A DNA stretch of 64,000 bases from Paracoccaceae bacterium (GCA_004153385.1 SDAL01000001.1:248001-312000), one strand, 5' to 3'; positions 28,784 through 39,170 are shown, counted from the stretch's first letter. Program-made: numbers and translations. The notes: generated by a model from the sequence alone, not told the origin.

Positions 28784-30292
28784 ATGAGCTTTACCCTCGC
28801 CATTGTCGGTCGCCCGAATGTCGGCAAATCGACCCTGTTCAACCGCCTTGTCGGCAAGCGTCTGGCGCTTGTTGATAACACCCCCGGTGTGACCCGAGAC
28901 CTGCGCGAAGGGGATGCGCGGCTGGGGGATCTGCGCTTTATTGTTATTGACAGCGCGGGGTTGGAGCTGGCCGAGGATGACAGCCTGCAAGGCCGGATGC
29001 GGCGCCTGACGGAGCGCGCGGTCGAAGAGGCCGATATCTGTCTGTTCGTGATTGATGCGCGGATGGGCGTTACGCCCGCCGACGAGATTTTCGCCGATAT
29101 CCTGCGCCGCAAAAATGCCAATGTGATTCTCGCCGCCAACAAGGCGGAGGGGAATCAGGGCGATGCAGGCGCCACCGAAGGCTGGAGCCTTGGATTGGGC
29201 GAGCCTTACAAGATTTCCGCAGAGCATGGCGAAGGCCTTGAGGATCTGTACCGGGTTCTTAAACCGATGGCCGACGAGTTCGCGGCCAAAAATCTTGCAG
29301 CACTGCCCGAGACCGATATCGAAATCACGGGCGAGCTGGAAGAGGGGGAAATCCCTGCCTACCAACCCCCATCGGCTGAAAAACCGCTGCAGCTGGCCGT
29401 GATCGGTCGACCCAATGCCGGCAAATCGACGCTGATCAACAAGATTCTGAACGAGGATCGTCTGCTGACCGGCCCCGAGGCCGGCATCACCCGCGATGCG
29501 ATTTCGGTGACCACCAATTACATGGGCACACCGATGCGCGTTTGGGATACCGCCGGTATGCGCAAGAAAGCCAAGATCAATGACAAGCTGGAAAAGCTGT
29601 CGGTGGCTGACGGTTTGCGCGCGGTGCGTTTTGCCGAGGTGGTCGTGGTGCTGCTGGATGTGAATATTCCGTTTGAAACGCAGGATTTGCGGATTGCCGA
29701 TTTTGCAGAGACCGAAGGCCGTGCCGTTGTGGTGGCTGCCAATAAATGGGATCTGGAAGACGACAAACCGGCCAAGCTGCTGGAATTGCGCGAGGCGTTC
29801 GAGCGGCTTTTGCCACAGCTGCGCGGTGCGCCGATGGTCACCGTATCTGCACGCACCGGCAAGGGGCTTGACCGTTTGCATGATGCGATCCTGAAGGCAC
29901 ACGAGATCTGGAACCGTCGCGTTCCGACCGCGAAGCTGAACAACTGGCTGATTGCGATGACCGAAAGCCATCCACCGCCCGCGCCCGGCGGTCGCCGGAT
30001 CAAGCTGCGGTATATGACGCAAGCGAAAACGCGTCCGCCCGGTTTTGTCGTGAAATCCACCAATACCGACAAGATCCCCGAGAGCTATGGTCGTTATCTT
30101 GTAAACGGTCTGCGCGAGGCGTTCGACATGCCCGGCACGCCGATCCGAATCTATTTCCGCGATCAGGGTAAGGTGAACCCCTATAAAGATCGTAAGAAAT
30201 CCATCCCGTCACGTTTGAAAAAACACGTGGATGCGCGCAAACAGGCCACTCACAAGGCCACGGCCGCCGCGCGTCGCAAGAAAGACGATTGA
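28784..30292 (+). CDS. der: Ribosome biogenesis GTPase Der (EngA)
   Basis: Der is a double GTPase needed for 50S subunit assembly. The 502-aa product shows two consecutive G domains: [14 protein letters not shown] with DSAGLEL, NKAEG, and [14 protein letters not shown] with [12 protein letters not shown]; then a KH-like C-terminal domain ([19 protein letters not shown]). The tail is highly basic ([18 protein letters not shown]). AAGGAGG stands right before ATG 28784. Third gene of the yfgM-bamB-der run; ends at a long inverted repeat. Confidence 0.98.
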   Translation: MSFTLAIVGRPNVGKSTLFNRLVGKRLALVDNTPGVTRDLREGDARLGDLRFIVIDSAGLELAEDDSLQGRMRRLTERAVEEADICLFVIDARMGVTPADEIFADILRRKNANVILAANKAEGNQGDAGATEGWSLGLGEPYKISAEHGEGLEDLYRVLKPMADEFAAKNLAALPETDIEITGELEEGEIPAYQPPSAEKPLQLAVIGRPNAGKSTLINKILNEDRLLTGPEAGITRDAISVTTNYMGTPMRVWDTAGMRKKAKINDKLEKLSVADGLRAVRFAEVVVVLLDVNIPFETQDLRIADFAETEGRAVVVAANKWDLEDDKPAKLLELREAFERLLPQLRGAPMVTVSARTGKGLDRLHDAILKAHEIWNRRVPTAKLNNWLIAMTESHPPPAPGGRRIKLRYMTQAKTRPPGFVVKSTNTDKIPESYGRYLVNGLREAFDMPGTPIRIYFRDQGKVNPYKDRKKSIPSRLKKHVDARKQATHKATAAARRKKDD

Positions 30293-30340
30293 TCTGGCAA
30301 CCTGCCCGAACCGATGATCGGGTTCAGGTCTGAAACTTGA

Positions 30341-30409
30341 AAAGCCGCCCCCTTTGCTTTCCCGACCATTGCCAGATGGCATGACAAGGGGGCCAAAGGG
30401 GGCGGCTTT
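30341..30409. terminator. Bidirectional terminator between der and the TspO-like gene
   Basis: Perfect 16-base inverted repeats (AAAGCCGCCCCCTTTG at 30341-30356 and its complement at 30394-30409) flank a 37-base loop. T-rich bases follow on both sides, suiting the two converging genes. Confidence 0.75.
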
Positions 30410-30466
30410 CTCGTAAAGTGTGCCCGGCTTGCTCATCTGTGGGGGTAAGACGCGCCCCAGGTCTGT

Positions 30467-31198
30467 CTAGGCGCGCGTTGCTTTGGGTCTGGGCAGATGC
30501 TGGTAGGCGGCCAGCGCCGCCAAGGCCACCGCCACGATAAAGCATGGAAGCATAATCACGCCATTGCCCCAATTGGCCATAATGATGCCAAAAAGCGCCC
30601 AGACAAGTGCCAGCGGATAGGTGACAGGTGGGGAGAACCGCACCAGAACAGTGAACGCGACCGCCGCAATCAGACCCAGCATCAGCAGGGTGATGGTCAG
30701 CTCCGAGGCCACGTTGTATCCGATCAACACAACGCCCGTCCCCACACCCGAGGCCGCAGTCAGCCAGCCGGCATAAAGGCCTGCAGGCGCGCGCAAGCCC
30801 CATCGGGTCACGGGGTCGCGGGGTTTCGGGCAGGCCGCGACTGCCCAGATTGCCGCACCACACATCAACCAGATCTGAACAGTGGCCAGCCACGGCATAT
30901 AGGTCGCAACCGTCAGCCAGCTGATCCCGAGCCCTGTAGAGATGATAAGCGGCCAGCGCGGCGCATCCCATGCGCTATCGTCGGTTTTGCGCCACAGCCC
31001 GTAGGCTGCACTGATCACCAGCCATAGATAGATGACCGACCAGATCGAGAAGGCCCATCCTGCGGGCTGGATCGCAGGCGTTTCAGACGGGTTCGGGAAC
31101 TGGCTTGGATCATAGCCCTTGAAGCTGGGGGACCATAGCGGGGACGCCACGAAGGCGAGAGTGGTGATGAACACCAAGATTGCTTTCAGGCGGGCCAT
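30467..31198 (-). CDS. Tryptophan-rich membrane protein, TspO/MBR-related
   Basis: A 243-aa integral membrane protein with about seven segments. It is unusually Trp-rich (PAGWAFSIWSVIYLWLVIS, DAPRWPLIISTGLGISWL, LVWALFGIIMANW), and the first block resembles the Pro-Trp-Phe helix of TspO/MBR proteins, which bind porphyrins; true TspO is shorter (~160 aa). It belongs to a larger relative group often annotated as tryptophan-rich sensory protein. Ligand and role unknown. The start has an AAAGAG site. Confidence 0.72.
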   Translation of the reverse strand: MARLKAILVFITTLAFVASPLWSPSFKGYDPSQFPNPSETPAIQPAGWAFSIWSVIYLWLVISAAYGLWRKTDDSAWDAPRWPLIISTGLGISWLTVATYMPWLATVQIWLMCGAAIWAVAACPKPRDPVTRWGLRAPAGLYAGWLTAASGVGTGVVLIGYNVASELTITLLMLGLIAAVAFTVLVRFSPPVTYPLALVWALFGIIMANWGNGVIMLPCFIVAVALAALAAYQHLPRPKATRA

Positions 31199-31479
31199 TG
31201 TTCTCTTTCAAATTTCAATGCCGCGCCAAAGCAACAGTGGCGAGGCGGTTTCAACCGGCAGCGATCATACCGCCCTTTGGGGCTTATATGGGACACTGCA
31301 ACCGAAGTTGATGTGGCGTGCAATCGCCAATGGCGCCGCATGTCTATCAATGAAAATATAGGGTTGGGATTATCAGGTTCAATCCCTTTGCCAGCACGCC
31401 ACAACGCTATTGCGCGCAGTGGTTGGCCGACGATCTTGGCACATCGGTGGGGCCGGCCGTGCACAGGGCCAAAGACATG
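31199..31479. other. Intergenic stretch upstream of the TspO-like gene
   Basis: About 280 bases between the minus-strand TspO-like gene and the serS terminator. No ribosome-site-led frame or RNA gene was found; a GGTTCAATCCC resembling a tRNA T-loop has no matching acceptor or anticodon stem. Confidence 0.4.
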
Positions 31480-31511
31480 AAAACGCCCCCGTATGACGCA
31501 TCGCGGGGGCG
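31480..31511 (-). terminator. Rho-independent terminator after serS
   Basis: On the minus strand an 8-bp stem CGCCCCCG / CGGGGGCG with a 12-base loop is followed by TTTT. Confidence 0.75.
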
Positions 31512-31529
31512 CTTGGACATTTATTGAGG

Positions 31530-32819
31530 TTATGCCAGTTTGCCATCCACAAGCGTGGTTTTACCGCCCAGATAGGGATGCAGCGCCGCTGGCAATGTCA
31601 CCGAGCCATCTGCATTCTGGCCATTTTCCAGAACTGCAATCAGGCAGCGCCCGACCGCCAGACCCGAACCGTTGAGGGTTGCCAGAAACTCCGGCTTGCT
31701 GTCGTGATCCGCCTTGAAGCGTCCGTTCATCCGGCGTGCCTGAAACTGGCCGCAGCTCGAAACCGAGGAAATCTCGCGATAGGTGTCTTGTCCCGGCAGC
31801 CAGACTTCCAGATCATAGGTTTTTTGCGCGCCAAAGCCCAGATCGCCTGTGCACAATGCGACACGGCGGTAGGGCAGGTTCAAGCCTTCCAGAACCGCCT
31901 CGGCGCATCGGGTCATGCGTTCGTGCTCTGCCTCTGCCGTGACAGGGTCGCAAAGCGTGACCATCTCGACCTTTTCAAACTGGTGCTGGCGCAACATGCC
32001 CGATGTGTCCTTACCAGCCGAGCCTGCCTCGGAGCGGAAACAGTTGGTATGGGCCACGTAGCGACGTGGCAGAGATGCACCCTCCCACACTTGGCCGGCT
32101 GCGAAGTTGGTCAGCGTGACTTCGGCGGTCGGGATCAACCACCATCCGTTTGTGGTCTGATAGCTGTCTTCGGAAAATTTCGGTAACTGTCCGGTGCCCA
32201 GCATCGCCTCGTCGCGCACCAGCACGGGAGTGATGTTTTCGGTCAGCTCGTGGTGATCGACATGCAGATCAAGCATGAACTGTGCCAAGGCACGGTGAAC
32301 ACGAGCTACCCCGCCCGACAAGACCACGAACCGCGAACCTGACAGCTTGGCCGCCGTCTCGAAATCCATATTCCGGCCAACGGCAGGCAGATCGAAGTGC
32401 TCTTTGGGGGCAAAGTCGAACTTTGCGGGCGTGCCCCAAGTGCTGATCTCCACGTTTTCGGCCTCGTCGGCGCCGTCGGGTACATCTGCCTGCGGCAGGT
32501 TCGGCACTGTCATAAGCATGTCGCGCAGCTCGGCATCCTTGGCGGCGGCCTCTGCCTGCATCGCGCTGACCTCGGCTTTTTTGTCCGCGACAAGCGTACG
32601 CAGACGCTCGAACTCCGCATCATTGCCCGATGCTTTGGCCGCGCCCACGCTTTTGGATGCAGCGTTCTGTTCTGCCTTGGCCATCTCGGCGGTCTGGATC
32701 GCGCGGCGGCGGGCTTCGTCAAGCGACAGAACCGCGCTGGACAGTGGTGCCAACCCGCGGCGGGAAAGGGCGGTATCGAACTGCTCGGGATTATCACGGA
32801 TTGCGCGGATGTCGTGCAT
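31530..32819 (-). CDS. serS: Serine--tRNA ligase
   Basis: Class II synthetase charging tRNA-Ser and tRNA-Sec. The 429-aa product has the N-terminal helical arm (residues ~1-110, [22 protein letters not shown] and a long coiled coil), motif 2 [21 protein letters not shown] and motif 3 [16 protein letters not shown]. The start ATG 32819 gives the usual N-terminus MHDI; the open frame to 32939 has no similarity. Upstream lies an ArsR-type regulator on the same strand. Confidence 0.98.
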   Translation of the reverse strand: MHDIRAIRDNPEQFDTALSRRGLAPLSSAVLSLDEARRRAIQTAEMAKAEQNAASKSVGAAKASGNDAEFERLRTLVADKKAEVSAMQAEAAAKDAELRDMLMTVPNLPQADVPDGADEAENVEISTWGTPAKFDFAPKEHFDLPAVGRNMDFETAAKLSGSRFVVLSGGVARVHRALAQFMLDLHVDHHELTENITPVLVRDEAMLGTGQLPKFSEDSYQTTNGWWLIPTAEVTLTNFAAGQVWEGASLPRRYVAHTNCFRSEAGSAGKDTSGMLRQHQFEKVEMVTLCDPVTAEAEHERMTRCAEAVLEGLNLPYRRVALCTGDLGFGAQKTYDLEVWLPGQDTYREISSVSSCGQFQARRMNGRFKADHDSKPEFLATLNGSGLAVGRCLIAVLENGQNADGSVTLPAALHPYLGGKTTLVDGKLA

Positions 32820-32974
32820 ATCGGGCCTCTGTGTTGACAGACTGTTATCCGACAAGCCTTTAGCGCCAAAATGGCACCGCGAAAAGCCCCGGTGCGGTCG
32901 ATCCGCTACAAAGCGCAATCCGTCACCGGCCCCTAACATGCGGGTTTACCCCAGATACCAGCGAGGCGATGCGC

Positions 32975-33325
32975 CTAGCCCCGCATATGTGGCTGTGCAA
33001 GCAGTTTAAGCACCTCACTGATGCGCGGATCGGCCAGACGGTAATAAATGGTTTTGCCCGCCCGACGTGGTTTCACCAGCCCGTCTTGGCGCAACCGGGC
33101 CAGTTGCTGACTGACGGCCGCCTGTCGGCTGTCCAGTATATCTTCCAGCTCACCCACAGAACGTTCTGCCAGATTCAAATGCAAAAGAATCGTATAACGC
33201 CCTTCATGCGCCATGGCTTTCAAAAGCTTTACAACGGATTCGGCTTGCTGAAGAGTTGGCAGGTTATGCGGAAATGAAACGGACTGCACATTTCCGGATG
33301 CAAAATTTTCAAGGCCTGAAGCCAT
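32975..33325 (-). CDS. ArsR-family winged-helix regulator
   Basis: A 116-aa DNA-binding repressor. The helix-turn-helix covers ERSVGELEDILDSRQAAVSQQLARLRQDGLVKPRRAGKTIYYRLAD in full, with the wing at the end. No cysteine metal site is evident in the recognition helix, so metal sensing by the classic ArsR/SmtB sites is unlikely; BigR/NolR-like roles are possible. ATG 33325 is preceded by a GAGG site. Its upstream region is unusually AT-rich and contains an inverted repeat that may be the operator. Confidence 0.9.
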   Translation of the reverse strand: MASGLENFASGNVQSVSFPHNLPTLQQAESVVKLLKAMAHEGRYTILLHLNLAERSVGELEDILDSRQAAVSQQLARLRQDGLVKPRRAGKTIYYRLADPRISEVLKLLAQPHMRG

Positions 33326-33392
33326 ACGAATTACCTCGTCACTAGTTAATATAAAAAAGCAGTGCATAATTAAAAAATCATAAGCACGCTCA

Positions 33393-33415
33393 AAGCCAAA
33401 TTGATCGCTTGGCTT
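33393..33415. promoter_or_regulatory. Candidate operator (inverted repeat) upstream of the ArsR gene
   Basis: AAGCCAA (33393-33399) and TTGGCTT (33409-33415) form a perfect 7-bp inverted repeat with a 9-base spacer, about 70 bases ahead of the ArsR start. The surrounding 200 bases are far richer in A and T than the window. Autoregulation is plausible but not shown. Confidence 0.35.
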
Positions 33416-33533
33416 AAACAAATCATGCAGATGGTTATAGCGTGAATCGCTCAATATCAAGTAAACACCAATCACCATAAATATATTGGACTGGAAAAAA
33501 TGATATTCGGCGGATTTTTGCGACAGTGAAATA

Positions 33534-34112
33534 TTATCGCTCTAAAACAAGAGTGCCCCGGTTTATCTCGACGCGGGCAAATCTGCTTAGATAGGCCATA
33601 CCCAGAAGCGAACCGTCCATCTGCCCTGCATTGACAACCGCAGAAACATCATGGTCCTGTATCGGGCCGAGGGTAACGGTATCAAGGCGGACAGGGGCGG
33701 TGCGCACGAGGCCGTTGGCCGTGTTGGCCTGACCGATATAGGCCAGCTGGCGTGTATCAATGCCAATACGCTCGGCATCTTTCTGGCTCAAAACAATCGC
33801 GCTTGCACCGGTATCAATTACAAACCGGACGGGTTTGCCATTTATCCCGACAGTCAGATAATAATGCCCGTCAGCACTCAGCGGTGTTTCGATCCGGTTT
33901 TCGGCGGTGACAGTTTGCGTGGGCAGAACCGTGGATCGAATATCCGACCAAAGTCCGATTGCCGCCAGAACGCCGATAAAGATAAGCGCCCATATTGCCA
34001 ATTGTTGCAATCGTTGGCTGAGGTTGCGCCGGAAATCGCGCATCACCCATACCCCCACCACCATCAGCAGCAGCACCAGATATAAAATGCGTCCGATATC
34101 ATCACTTGTCAT
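33534..34112 (-). CDS. Retropepsin-like aspartic protease, membrane-anchored (TIGR02281 type)
   Basis: A 192-aa protein with two N-terminal membrane segments (residues ~8-24 and ~38-56) and a C-terminal clan AA protease domain. The catalytic motif VRFVIDTGASAIVLS has the single Asp-Thr-Gly of retropepsins, so it should act as a dimer, and LLGMAYLSRF matches the conserved second half. The active domain probably faces the periplasm. The target is unknown. No good ribosome site was seen before ATG 34112. Confidence 0.88.
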   Translation of the reverse strand: MTSDDIGRILYLVLLLMVVGVWVMRDFRRNLSQRLQQLAIWALIFIGVLAAIGLWSDIRSTVLPTQTVTAENRIETPLSADGHYYLTVGINGKPVRFVIDTGASAIVLSQKDAERIGIDTRQLAYIGQANTANGLVRTAPVRLDTVTLGPIQDHDVSAVVNAGQMDGSLLGMAYLSRFARVEINRGTLVLER

Positions 34113-34189
34113 GACGTCTATATGGCAGATCTTTTGCTAAAAACCAGACAACAGATGGGTCGTTGCAGGCAAATGTCGGTGCCGGCGCT

Positions 34190-34819
34190 CTAACCGCCGA
34201 TCCCGGCCTGCGCCACGCCATCGAGTATGAACTGGATCGCCAGCGCCGCCAATAGCATTCCCAAAAGCCGTGTGACCACCATGACACCGATACGGCCCAA
34301 AAGCCGCTCGATCACGGTGGAAAGCGCAAACATGCACGCCACACAAGCCACCACGGCAAGCATCACCAAGATTATGATTGCCGTATGGCCCGGCCCTTCG
34401 TTCTGACCAACCAGCAAGATCATCGAGGCCAGCGCCCCCGGGCCTGCAATCAAGGGGGTTGCCAGCGGAAAGACGGACGGATCGTCGTGGCTGGCGTCTT
34501 TCATGTGATCCTCGCCCTGATCCTCGCGCCGTTTGGTGCGCCGCTCGAACAGCATGTCGAGCGCGGTCAGAAACAACAGGACGCCCCCTGCGATGCGGAA
34601 GGCGGGCATGGAGATGCCGATCACATCCAAAATGGCATCGCCAAACAAACCGAATATCGTCAGCAACAGTGCCCCGATCAGCATTGCGCGCACACCAATC
34701 GCCCGGCGCATATGGCCCGGCATGCCTTGCGTCAACGCGATGAATACCGGCGCCAGGCCGATTGGGTCGATCACGACAAAAAGAGTTACAAATGCAGTCA
34801 CATATTCGGCAAGAAGCAT
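34190..34819 (-). CDS. MarC family integral membrane protein
   Basis: A 209-aa protein with six predicted segments. TLFVVIDPIGLAPVFIAL near the start, FRIAGGVLLFLTALDMLF and VFPLATPLIAGPGALASMI are the MarC signature blocks. MarC was once tied to multiple antibiotic resistance, but that link was not upheld, and function remains unknown. ATG 34819 is the start consistent with the family; the frame is open to 34999 without similarity. It is divergent from tatA. Confidence 0.93.
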   Translation of the reverse strand: MLLAEYVTAFVTLFVVIDPIGLAPVFIALTQGMPGHMRRAIGVRAMLIGALLLTIFGLFGDAILDVIGISMPAFRIAGGVLLFLTALDMLFERRTKRREDQGEDHMKDASHDDPSVFPLATPLIAGPGALASMILLVGQNEGPGHTAIIILVMLAVVACVACMFALSTVIERLLGRIGVMVVTRLLGMLLAALAIQFILDGVAQAGIGG

Positions 34820-35043
34820 GGCATATCCGTCTATTTTCAGCCAGAATATCTCTGGCTTGAGCCTGTTGCGCGCGCCTACACAACGGGCTGCATAATGGGG
34901 TAGGGCGATCACTATTTGCAAGTCGTGGCACAAATCGCGATACAGGGGTGCGATTGGGGCTTTGATTGCCGCGTGTAAACACATAAATGTGGAAGCCAAG
35001 ATGGGCGGATTTGGATCTTGGACCGTCCGACTGGGAGTTTGAA

Positions 35044-35259
35044 ATGCTGAATAATATTGGCCTACCGGGCCTTCTTCTTATCGCCGTTGTTGTGCTTGTG
35101 CTTTTTGGCCGCGGAAAGATTTCCTCATTGATGGGCGAAGTCGGCAAAGGCATCACCGCGTTCAAAAAAGGTGTGAAAGACAGCACTGACGAAATCGAGG
35201 ATTCATCGGCAAACACGTCGCATGACGTGACGTCCGAGGAAAAGAAAGACAAGGTCTAA
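35044..35259 (+). CDS. tatA: Twin-arginine translocase subunit TatA
   Basis: TatA polymerises to form the channel of the Tat pathway, which exports folded proteins. The 71-aa product has a short N-terminal membrane helix ([19 protein letters not shown]), the typical FGRGKI hinge with Gly-Arg-Gly, and an amphipathic helix, then an acidic-basic tail. GGGAG precedes ATG 35044. First gene of tatA-tatB-tatC-DUF815. Confidence 0.95.
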   Translation: MLNNIGLPGLLLIAVVVLVLFGRGKISSLMGEVGKGITAFKKGVKDSTDEIEDSSANTSHDVTSEEKKDKV

Positions 35260-35287
35260 GCCGCGACTGCGGGGCTGGAGGGCCTGA

Positions 35288-35869
35288 ATGTTTGATATCG
35301 GTTGGAGTGAGCTTCTCGTGATCGGCGTGGTGGCGTTGATCGTGGTGGGGCCAAAAGATCTGCCCGGCATGTTCCGCACATTGGGGCGGGTGACCGGCAA
35401 GGCGAAATCCATGGCGCGGGAGTTTTCGCGTGCGATGGAAGATGCCGCAGACCAGACAGGTCTGGCGGAAACCGCTAAAGACATCAAAGGGATGACGTCC
35501 AAAAAATCGCTTGGTCTGGATGCGCTGGAACGTGCAACCGACAAGTTCGAGAAATGGCAGCCCTCGGCGCCGTCCAAAGCAATTTCGCCGAAAGCCGCGC
35601 AAGATAGCAGCGCACCTGTCGCGGCCCCCGATCCGGATGCTGCGGCACCCGGTACTTACGCTGGGCCGGATGCGGCGCAAAGCGGCACGGCTGCGACGTT
35701 CGATCCCGAAGACATCAGCCCCGAAGAGCTGGCCGATGCAGAGCCCGATCTGCCGCAAGCCGCCAGCGATCGGGCCGAAACGCCGGCCGCCAGATCCACG
35801 AACGTGTCCGAAGGCCGCGCAGGGATCCCCACAGACACCGTGACCGAAAGCGGAAAACAGACATCATGA
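35288..35869 (+). CDS. tatB: Twin-arginine translocase subunit TatB
   Basis: TatB binds TatC in the substrate receptor. The 193-aa product starts [26 protein letters not shown], the diagnostic TatB N-terminus with Glu8 and the GPKDLP hinge, followed by an amphipathic helix ([19 protein letters not shown]) and a long Ala/Pro/Glu-rich, probably disordered tail. Its stop overlaps the tatC start in an ATGA. Confidence 0.96.
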   Translation: MFDIGWSELLVIGVVALIVVGPKDLPGMFRTLGRVTGKAKSMAREFSRAMEDAADQTGLAETAKDIKGMTSKKSLGLDALERATDKFEKWQPSAPSKAISPKAAQDSSAPVAAPDPDAAAPGTYAGPDAAQSGTAATFDPEDISPEELADAEPDLPQAASDRAETPAARSTNVSEGRAGIPTDTVTESGKQTS

Positions 35870-36726
35870 GCTCCGACAACCAGCTGGATGACAGCGCCGC
35901 ACCCCTGATCGAGCATCTGGCCGAGCTCAGGACCCGCATTCTGTATGCGTTGGCTGCGTTTATCGTGGCGATGGTGTTGTGCTATGCTGTCTGGAACCCG
36001 ATCTTCAACTTTCTGACCAAACCCATCTGCTCTGCGCTTGCCGATCGCGGCCAGAACTGCGGCCTTTATCTGATCAAGCTGCAAGAGGGTTTCTTTGTTG
36101 CCATCAATATTTCTTTTCTGGGCGGCTTTGCGCTGAGTTTTCCGATCATCGGATATCAGATGTGGCGGTTCGTGGCACCCGGTCTTTACCGTGCCGAGAA
36201 AAACGCGTTTTTGCCGTTTCTGATTTCCTCGCCGATCATGTTTTTCCTAGGTGCGGCATTTGCCTATTATGTCATCCTGCCGCTTGCATTTACCTTCTTT
36301 CTGGGTTTCCAGCAGGGCGGTTTCGATGCGGATTCAGCCGCCAACCAGATGGCTGCAATCGGGTTTCAGGGCTCGGTGCAGGAGTATCTGTCCCTCACGA
36401 TCAAATTCGTTATGGCGTTCGGGATCTGTTTCCAGTTGCCGGTGCTGTTGTCGTTGATGGGCAAGGCCGGGCTGGTTTCTGCAGCCGGTCTGTCGACGAT
36501 GCGCAAATATGCTGTTGTGGCCATCCTGTTGGTGGCGGCCGTGGCCACGCCGCCCGATGTGATTTCTCAGATCATTTTGTTTGTTGTCGTCTACGGGCTG
36601 TACGAAGTCTCCATCCTGCTGGTCAAACGGATCGAGAAAAAGCGCGAGGCACAGATGCGTGCCGATGGCGCCTGGATCGAGCCTGACGATGAGGACGCGG
36701 ACGAAGAAGAGGCCACCCGACCATGA
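35866..36726 (+). CDS. tatC: Twin-arginine translocase subunit TatC
   Basis: TatC recognises the twin-arginine signal peptide. The 286-aa product has six membrane segments and the family motifs [13 protein letters not shown] at the start and [23 protein letters not shown] in the middle. The cytoplasmic tail is strongly acidic ([11 protein letters not shown]). Coupled to tatB by ATGA and, through its own stop, to the DUF815 gene. Confidence 0.97.
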   Translation: MSSDNQLDDSAAPLIEHLAELRTRILYALAAFIVAMVLCYAVWNPIFNFLTKPICSALADRGQNCGLYLIKLQEGFFVAINISFLGGFALSFPIIGYQMWRFVAPGLYRAEKNAFLPFLISSPIMFFLGAAFAYYVILPLAFTFFLGFQQGGFDADSAANQMAAIGFQGSVQEYLSLTIKFVMAFGICFQLPVLLSLMGKAGLVSAAGLSTMRKYAVVAILLVAAVATPPDVISQIILFVVVYGLYEVSILLVKRIEKKREAQMRADGAWIEPDDEDADEEEATRP

Positions 36727-37562
36727 CCGACCCCCTGAACCGTATTGCAAACGCATTGGAGCGTATGGCGCCAGAGCCGCTAAAAGCGCCCGATTTCAAC
36801 GCAGCCACCGCGTTTGCGTGGCGCACAGGTCCCGACAGGCTGGAGCCGATCCAGACGGTGGACCGGATCGACATGGAGCTGTTGCACGGGATTGACCGTT
36901 CACGTGATACGCTTTTGAACAATACCTTGCAGTTCGCCCGCGGCTATGGCGCGAATAATGCGCTGTTGTGGGGCGCGCGTGGCATGGGCAAATCGTCGCT
37001 TGTGAAGGCGATCCATGGTCATGCGGTGGGGGAAGGGCTGGCGTTGAAACTGGTGGAATTGTCTCGCGATGATCTGCCCACCGTGTCGCGCCTTCTGGCC
37101 CAGCTGCGTGCCGCGCCTGATGTGCGGTTTGTGTTGTTTTGCGATGATCTGAGTTTTGACAATGACGACCAGCATTACAAATCGCTGAAGGCGGTACTGG
37201 ATGGCGGGATCGAGGGGCGGCCCGAGAATGTCATTTTATATGCGACATCGAACCGCCGCCATCTGATGCCACGTGACATGATAGAGAATGAACGTTCGAC
37301 CGCGATCAACCCCGGTGAGGCGGTCGAGGAGAAAGTCTCGTTGTCTGACCGTTTCGGCCTATGGCTCGGGTTCCATCCCTGCACGCAAGACGACTATCTG
37401 CAGATGATCGACGGGTATTGCGGGGCCTATGGACTGCAGATCGCGCCCGAAGAGCTGCGCGCGCAAGCCATTGAATGGCAGGCGACCCGTGGATCACGTT
37501 CGGGGCGTGTGGCATGGCAGTTTTTTACCGATCTGGCAGGTCGCCACGGGATCGCGATCTAA
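36723..37562 (+). CDS. DUF815 family AAA-type ATPase
   Basis: A 279-aa ATP-binding protein. The Walker [10 protein letters not shown] and a Walker B-like LFCDDLSF place it with the AAA+/P-loop group; [15 protein letters not shown] and [19 protein letters not shown] are DUF815 signature regions. Function in the cell is unknown. Its start codon overlaps the tatC stop (ATGA), so synthesis is coupled to the Tat machinery, and a role in Tat-linked quality control or assembly is conceivable but unproved. Confidence 0.92.
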   Translation: MTDPLNRIANALERMAPEPLKAPDFNAATAFAWRTGPDRLEPIQTVDRIDMELLHGIDRSRDTLLNNTLQFARGYGANNALLWGARGMGKSSLVKAIHGHAVGEGLALKLVELSRDDLPTVSRLLAQLRAAPDVRFVLFCDDLSFDNDDQHYKSLKAVLDGGIEGRPENVILYATSNRRHLMPRDMIENERSTAINPGEAVEEKVSLSDRFGLWLGFHPCTQDDYLQMIDGYCGAYGLQIAPEELRAQAIEWQATRGSRSGRVAWQFFTDLAGRHGIAI

Positions 37563-37739
37563 TATCTACGCGCAAGGTCGCGTGGACGCCTGTTGCGGTA
37601 CCCAACCGATATGCGGACTTGAGAGCGCTCGGCCGCGGGCTGGCATCGAGCCTGTGCCCGCGCCCGGTCGGGGCCGCAGGGCCCCTCCAGACCGGAGCCA
37701 AATGAATTTGACGCCGGTCAAGCGTGGTGAAGATACTCG

Positions 37740-37773
37740 GGGCGCGGGGAGGTCATCTCCGCGCCCTTGGTCT
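37740..37773. terminator. Probable terminator between the DUF815 and dipeptidase genes
   Basis: An 8-bp stem GGGCGCGG / CCGCGCCC is followed on the plus strand by TTGGTCTTTT. It lies between converging genes and is likely the end of the tatABC-DUF815 transcript. The 230-base gap holds nothing else recognised. Confidence 0.55.
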
Positions 37774-37793
37774 TTTGCCTAGAAGGCAGGGGA

Positions 37794-39170
37794 TCAGCTG
37801 CGCAGGCGGTCGAGTACCCGCACCCAGCTGCGAATGCCTTTGTGGAAGCTTTCCACGTTGTATTTCTCGTTCGGGCTGTGGATTGCATCATCATCATTGG
37901 CAAAGCCGATCAGCATCGCATCCATATCAAGAATTTCCTTGAAATAGCCTGCGATCGGGATCGAGCCCCCCATACCTGTGATCACCGCGTCGTGAGGCCA
38001 CTCGCCGCTGAGGGCCTGACGGGCGGCTTCGAATTCGGGGCGTGAGGTATCCATAAAGGCCGCTTTTGCCCCGTCCAGCCCGCCGTGCCAGACGATTTGC
38101 GCATCGGTCGGCACGCGCGCTTCGAGATGGGCGCGGAGTTTGTTGCGCACATCCGCAGGGTCCATATCGCCCACAAGGCGGCAGGTGATTTTGCAATGCG
38201 CCTCTGCGGGAATGACGGTTTTCGATCCTGCGCCCTGATAGCCGCCCCAAAGGCCGTTGATTTCGACGGTGGGGCGTGACCATTGCTGCTCCAGCGTGGA
38301 ATAGCCTTCCTCGCCGTGGGCTTTGCTCATCCCGACATTGCCAAGATAGCTGTCTTCGTCAAAGCCACAGGTTTTCCACATCTCCAGCTGCTCGGAGGGC
38401 ACTTCGGACACGCCGTCATAAAACCCATCTACTGTCACGCGCCCGTTCTCATCGTGAAGCGAGGCGATAAGTTTCGAGATCTCGCGAAGCGGGTTAAGGG
38501 CCGGCCCGCCATAGAACCCCGAATGCAGATCGATTTTGGGGCCTTTGAGGGTGAACTCGTCCTTGACCATGCCGCGCAGGCTGCCTGCGATCGTGGGCAC
38601 ACCGGGAGAGACCATGCCGGTGTCGCAGATCAGCGCCAGATCGGCGGTCAGCTCGCTTGCGTTTTCTTTCATGAAGGGCACAAGCGACGGCGAGCCGGAT
38701 TCCTCTTCTCCTTCGAAGAAAATCGTGATGTTGCCGGGCAGGCTGCCGGTTTCGGTCTTATAGGCGCGGCAGGCCTCAAGGAACGTCATCAGCTGGCCCT
38801 TGTCATCGGACGCGCCGCGCCCGCGGATCACACGGCCTGCGGGCGTGTCCTCGATCCGCGGCTCGAAGGGGGGCGTGTTCCACAGATCCAGCGGATCGAC
38901 CGGTTGCACATCGTAATGGCCGTAAAACAGCAGATGCGGGCCGGGGGCTGTGTGGCGGGCCACAACCATCGGGTGGCCGGGGGTAGGGCGCAGTTCGGCA
39001 TCGAACCCCATGGATTTCAAATCCTCCACCAGCCATTCGGCGGCTTTCTTGACCTCTGGCGTGTAGGCCGGATCGGTAGAGATGGACTGAATGCGCAGCA
39101 ACTCCATCAGGCGGTCCATGGCCTGATCTAGATCGGTATCGACGCGCGACAGGACGGCATCCAATGACAT
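37794..39170 (-). CDS. M20 family dipeptidase / metallopeptidase
   Basis: A 458-aa zinc exopeptidase. The zinc ligands are in YGHYDVQPVD (His, then Asp in GRGASDDKGQ) and in FFEGEEESGS, which also supplies the catalytic Glu; further metal residues lie in CDTGMVS and near the end in NDDDAIHSPNEKY. The size and the dimerisation domain fit the CNDP/PepV-like dipeptidases of family M20A. Substrate unknown. It is divergent from hemA. Confidence 0.93.
   Translation of the reverse strand: MSLDAVLSRVDTDLDQAMDRLMELLRIQSISTDPAYTPEVKKAAEWLVEDLKSMGFDAELRPTPGHPMVVARHTAPGPHLLFYGHYDVQPVDPLDLWNTPPFEPRIEDTPAGRVIRGRGASDDKGQLMTFLEACRAYKTETGSLPGNITIFFEGEEESGSPSLVPFMKENASELTADLALICDTGMVSPGVPTIAGSLRGMVKDEFTLKGPKIDLHSGFYGGPALNPLREISKLIASLHDENGRVTVDGFYDGVSEVPSEQLEMWKTCGFDEDSYLGNVGMSKAHGEEGYSTLEQQWSRPTVEINGLWGGYQGAGSKTVIPAEAHCKITCRLVGDMDPADVRNKLRAHLEARVPTDAQIVWHGGLDGAKAAFMDTSRPEFEAARQALSGEWPHDAVITGMGGSIPIAGYFKEILDMDAMLIGFANDDDAIHSPNEKYNVESFHKGIRSWVRVLDRLRS

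Noticed and set aside
27142-29142. A 666-codon open frame on the minus strand
   Set aside because: It lies antisense to bamB and parts of its neighbours, lacks a ribosome site and reads as Arg/Pro/Ala/Ser-rich filler, as high-GC antisense frames do.
28583-30022. A 479-codon open frame on the minus strand
   Set aside because: Antisense to der; no domain and no ribosome site.
31371-31392. A tRNA T-loop-like GGTTCAATCCC
   Set aside because: No acceptor stem, anticodon arm or CCA-adjacent pairing was found around it.
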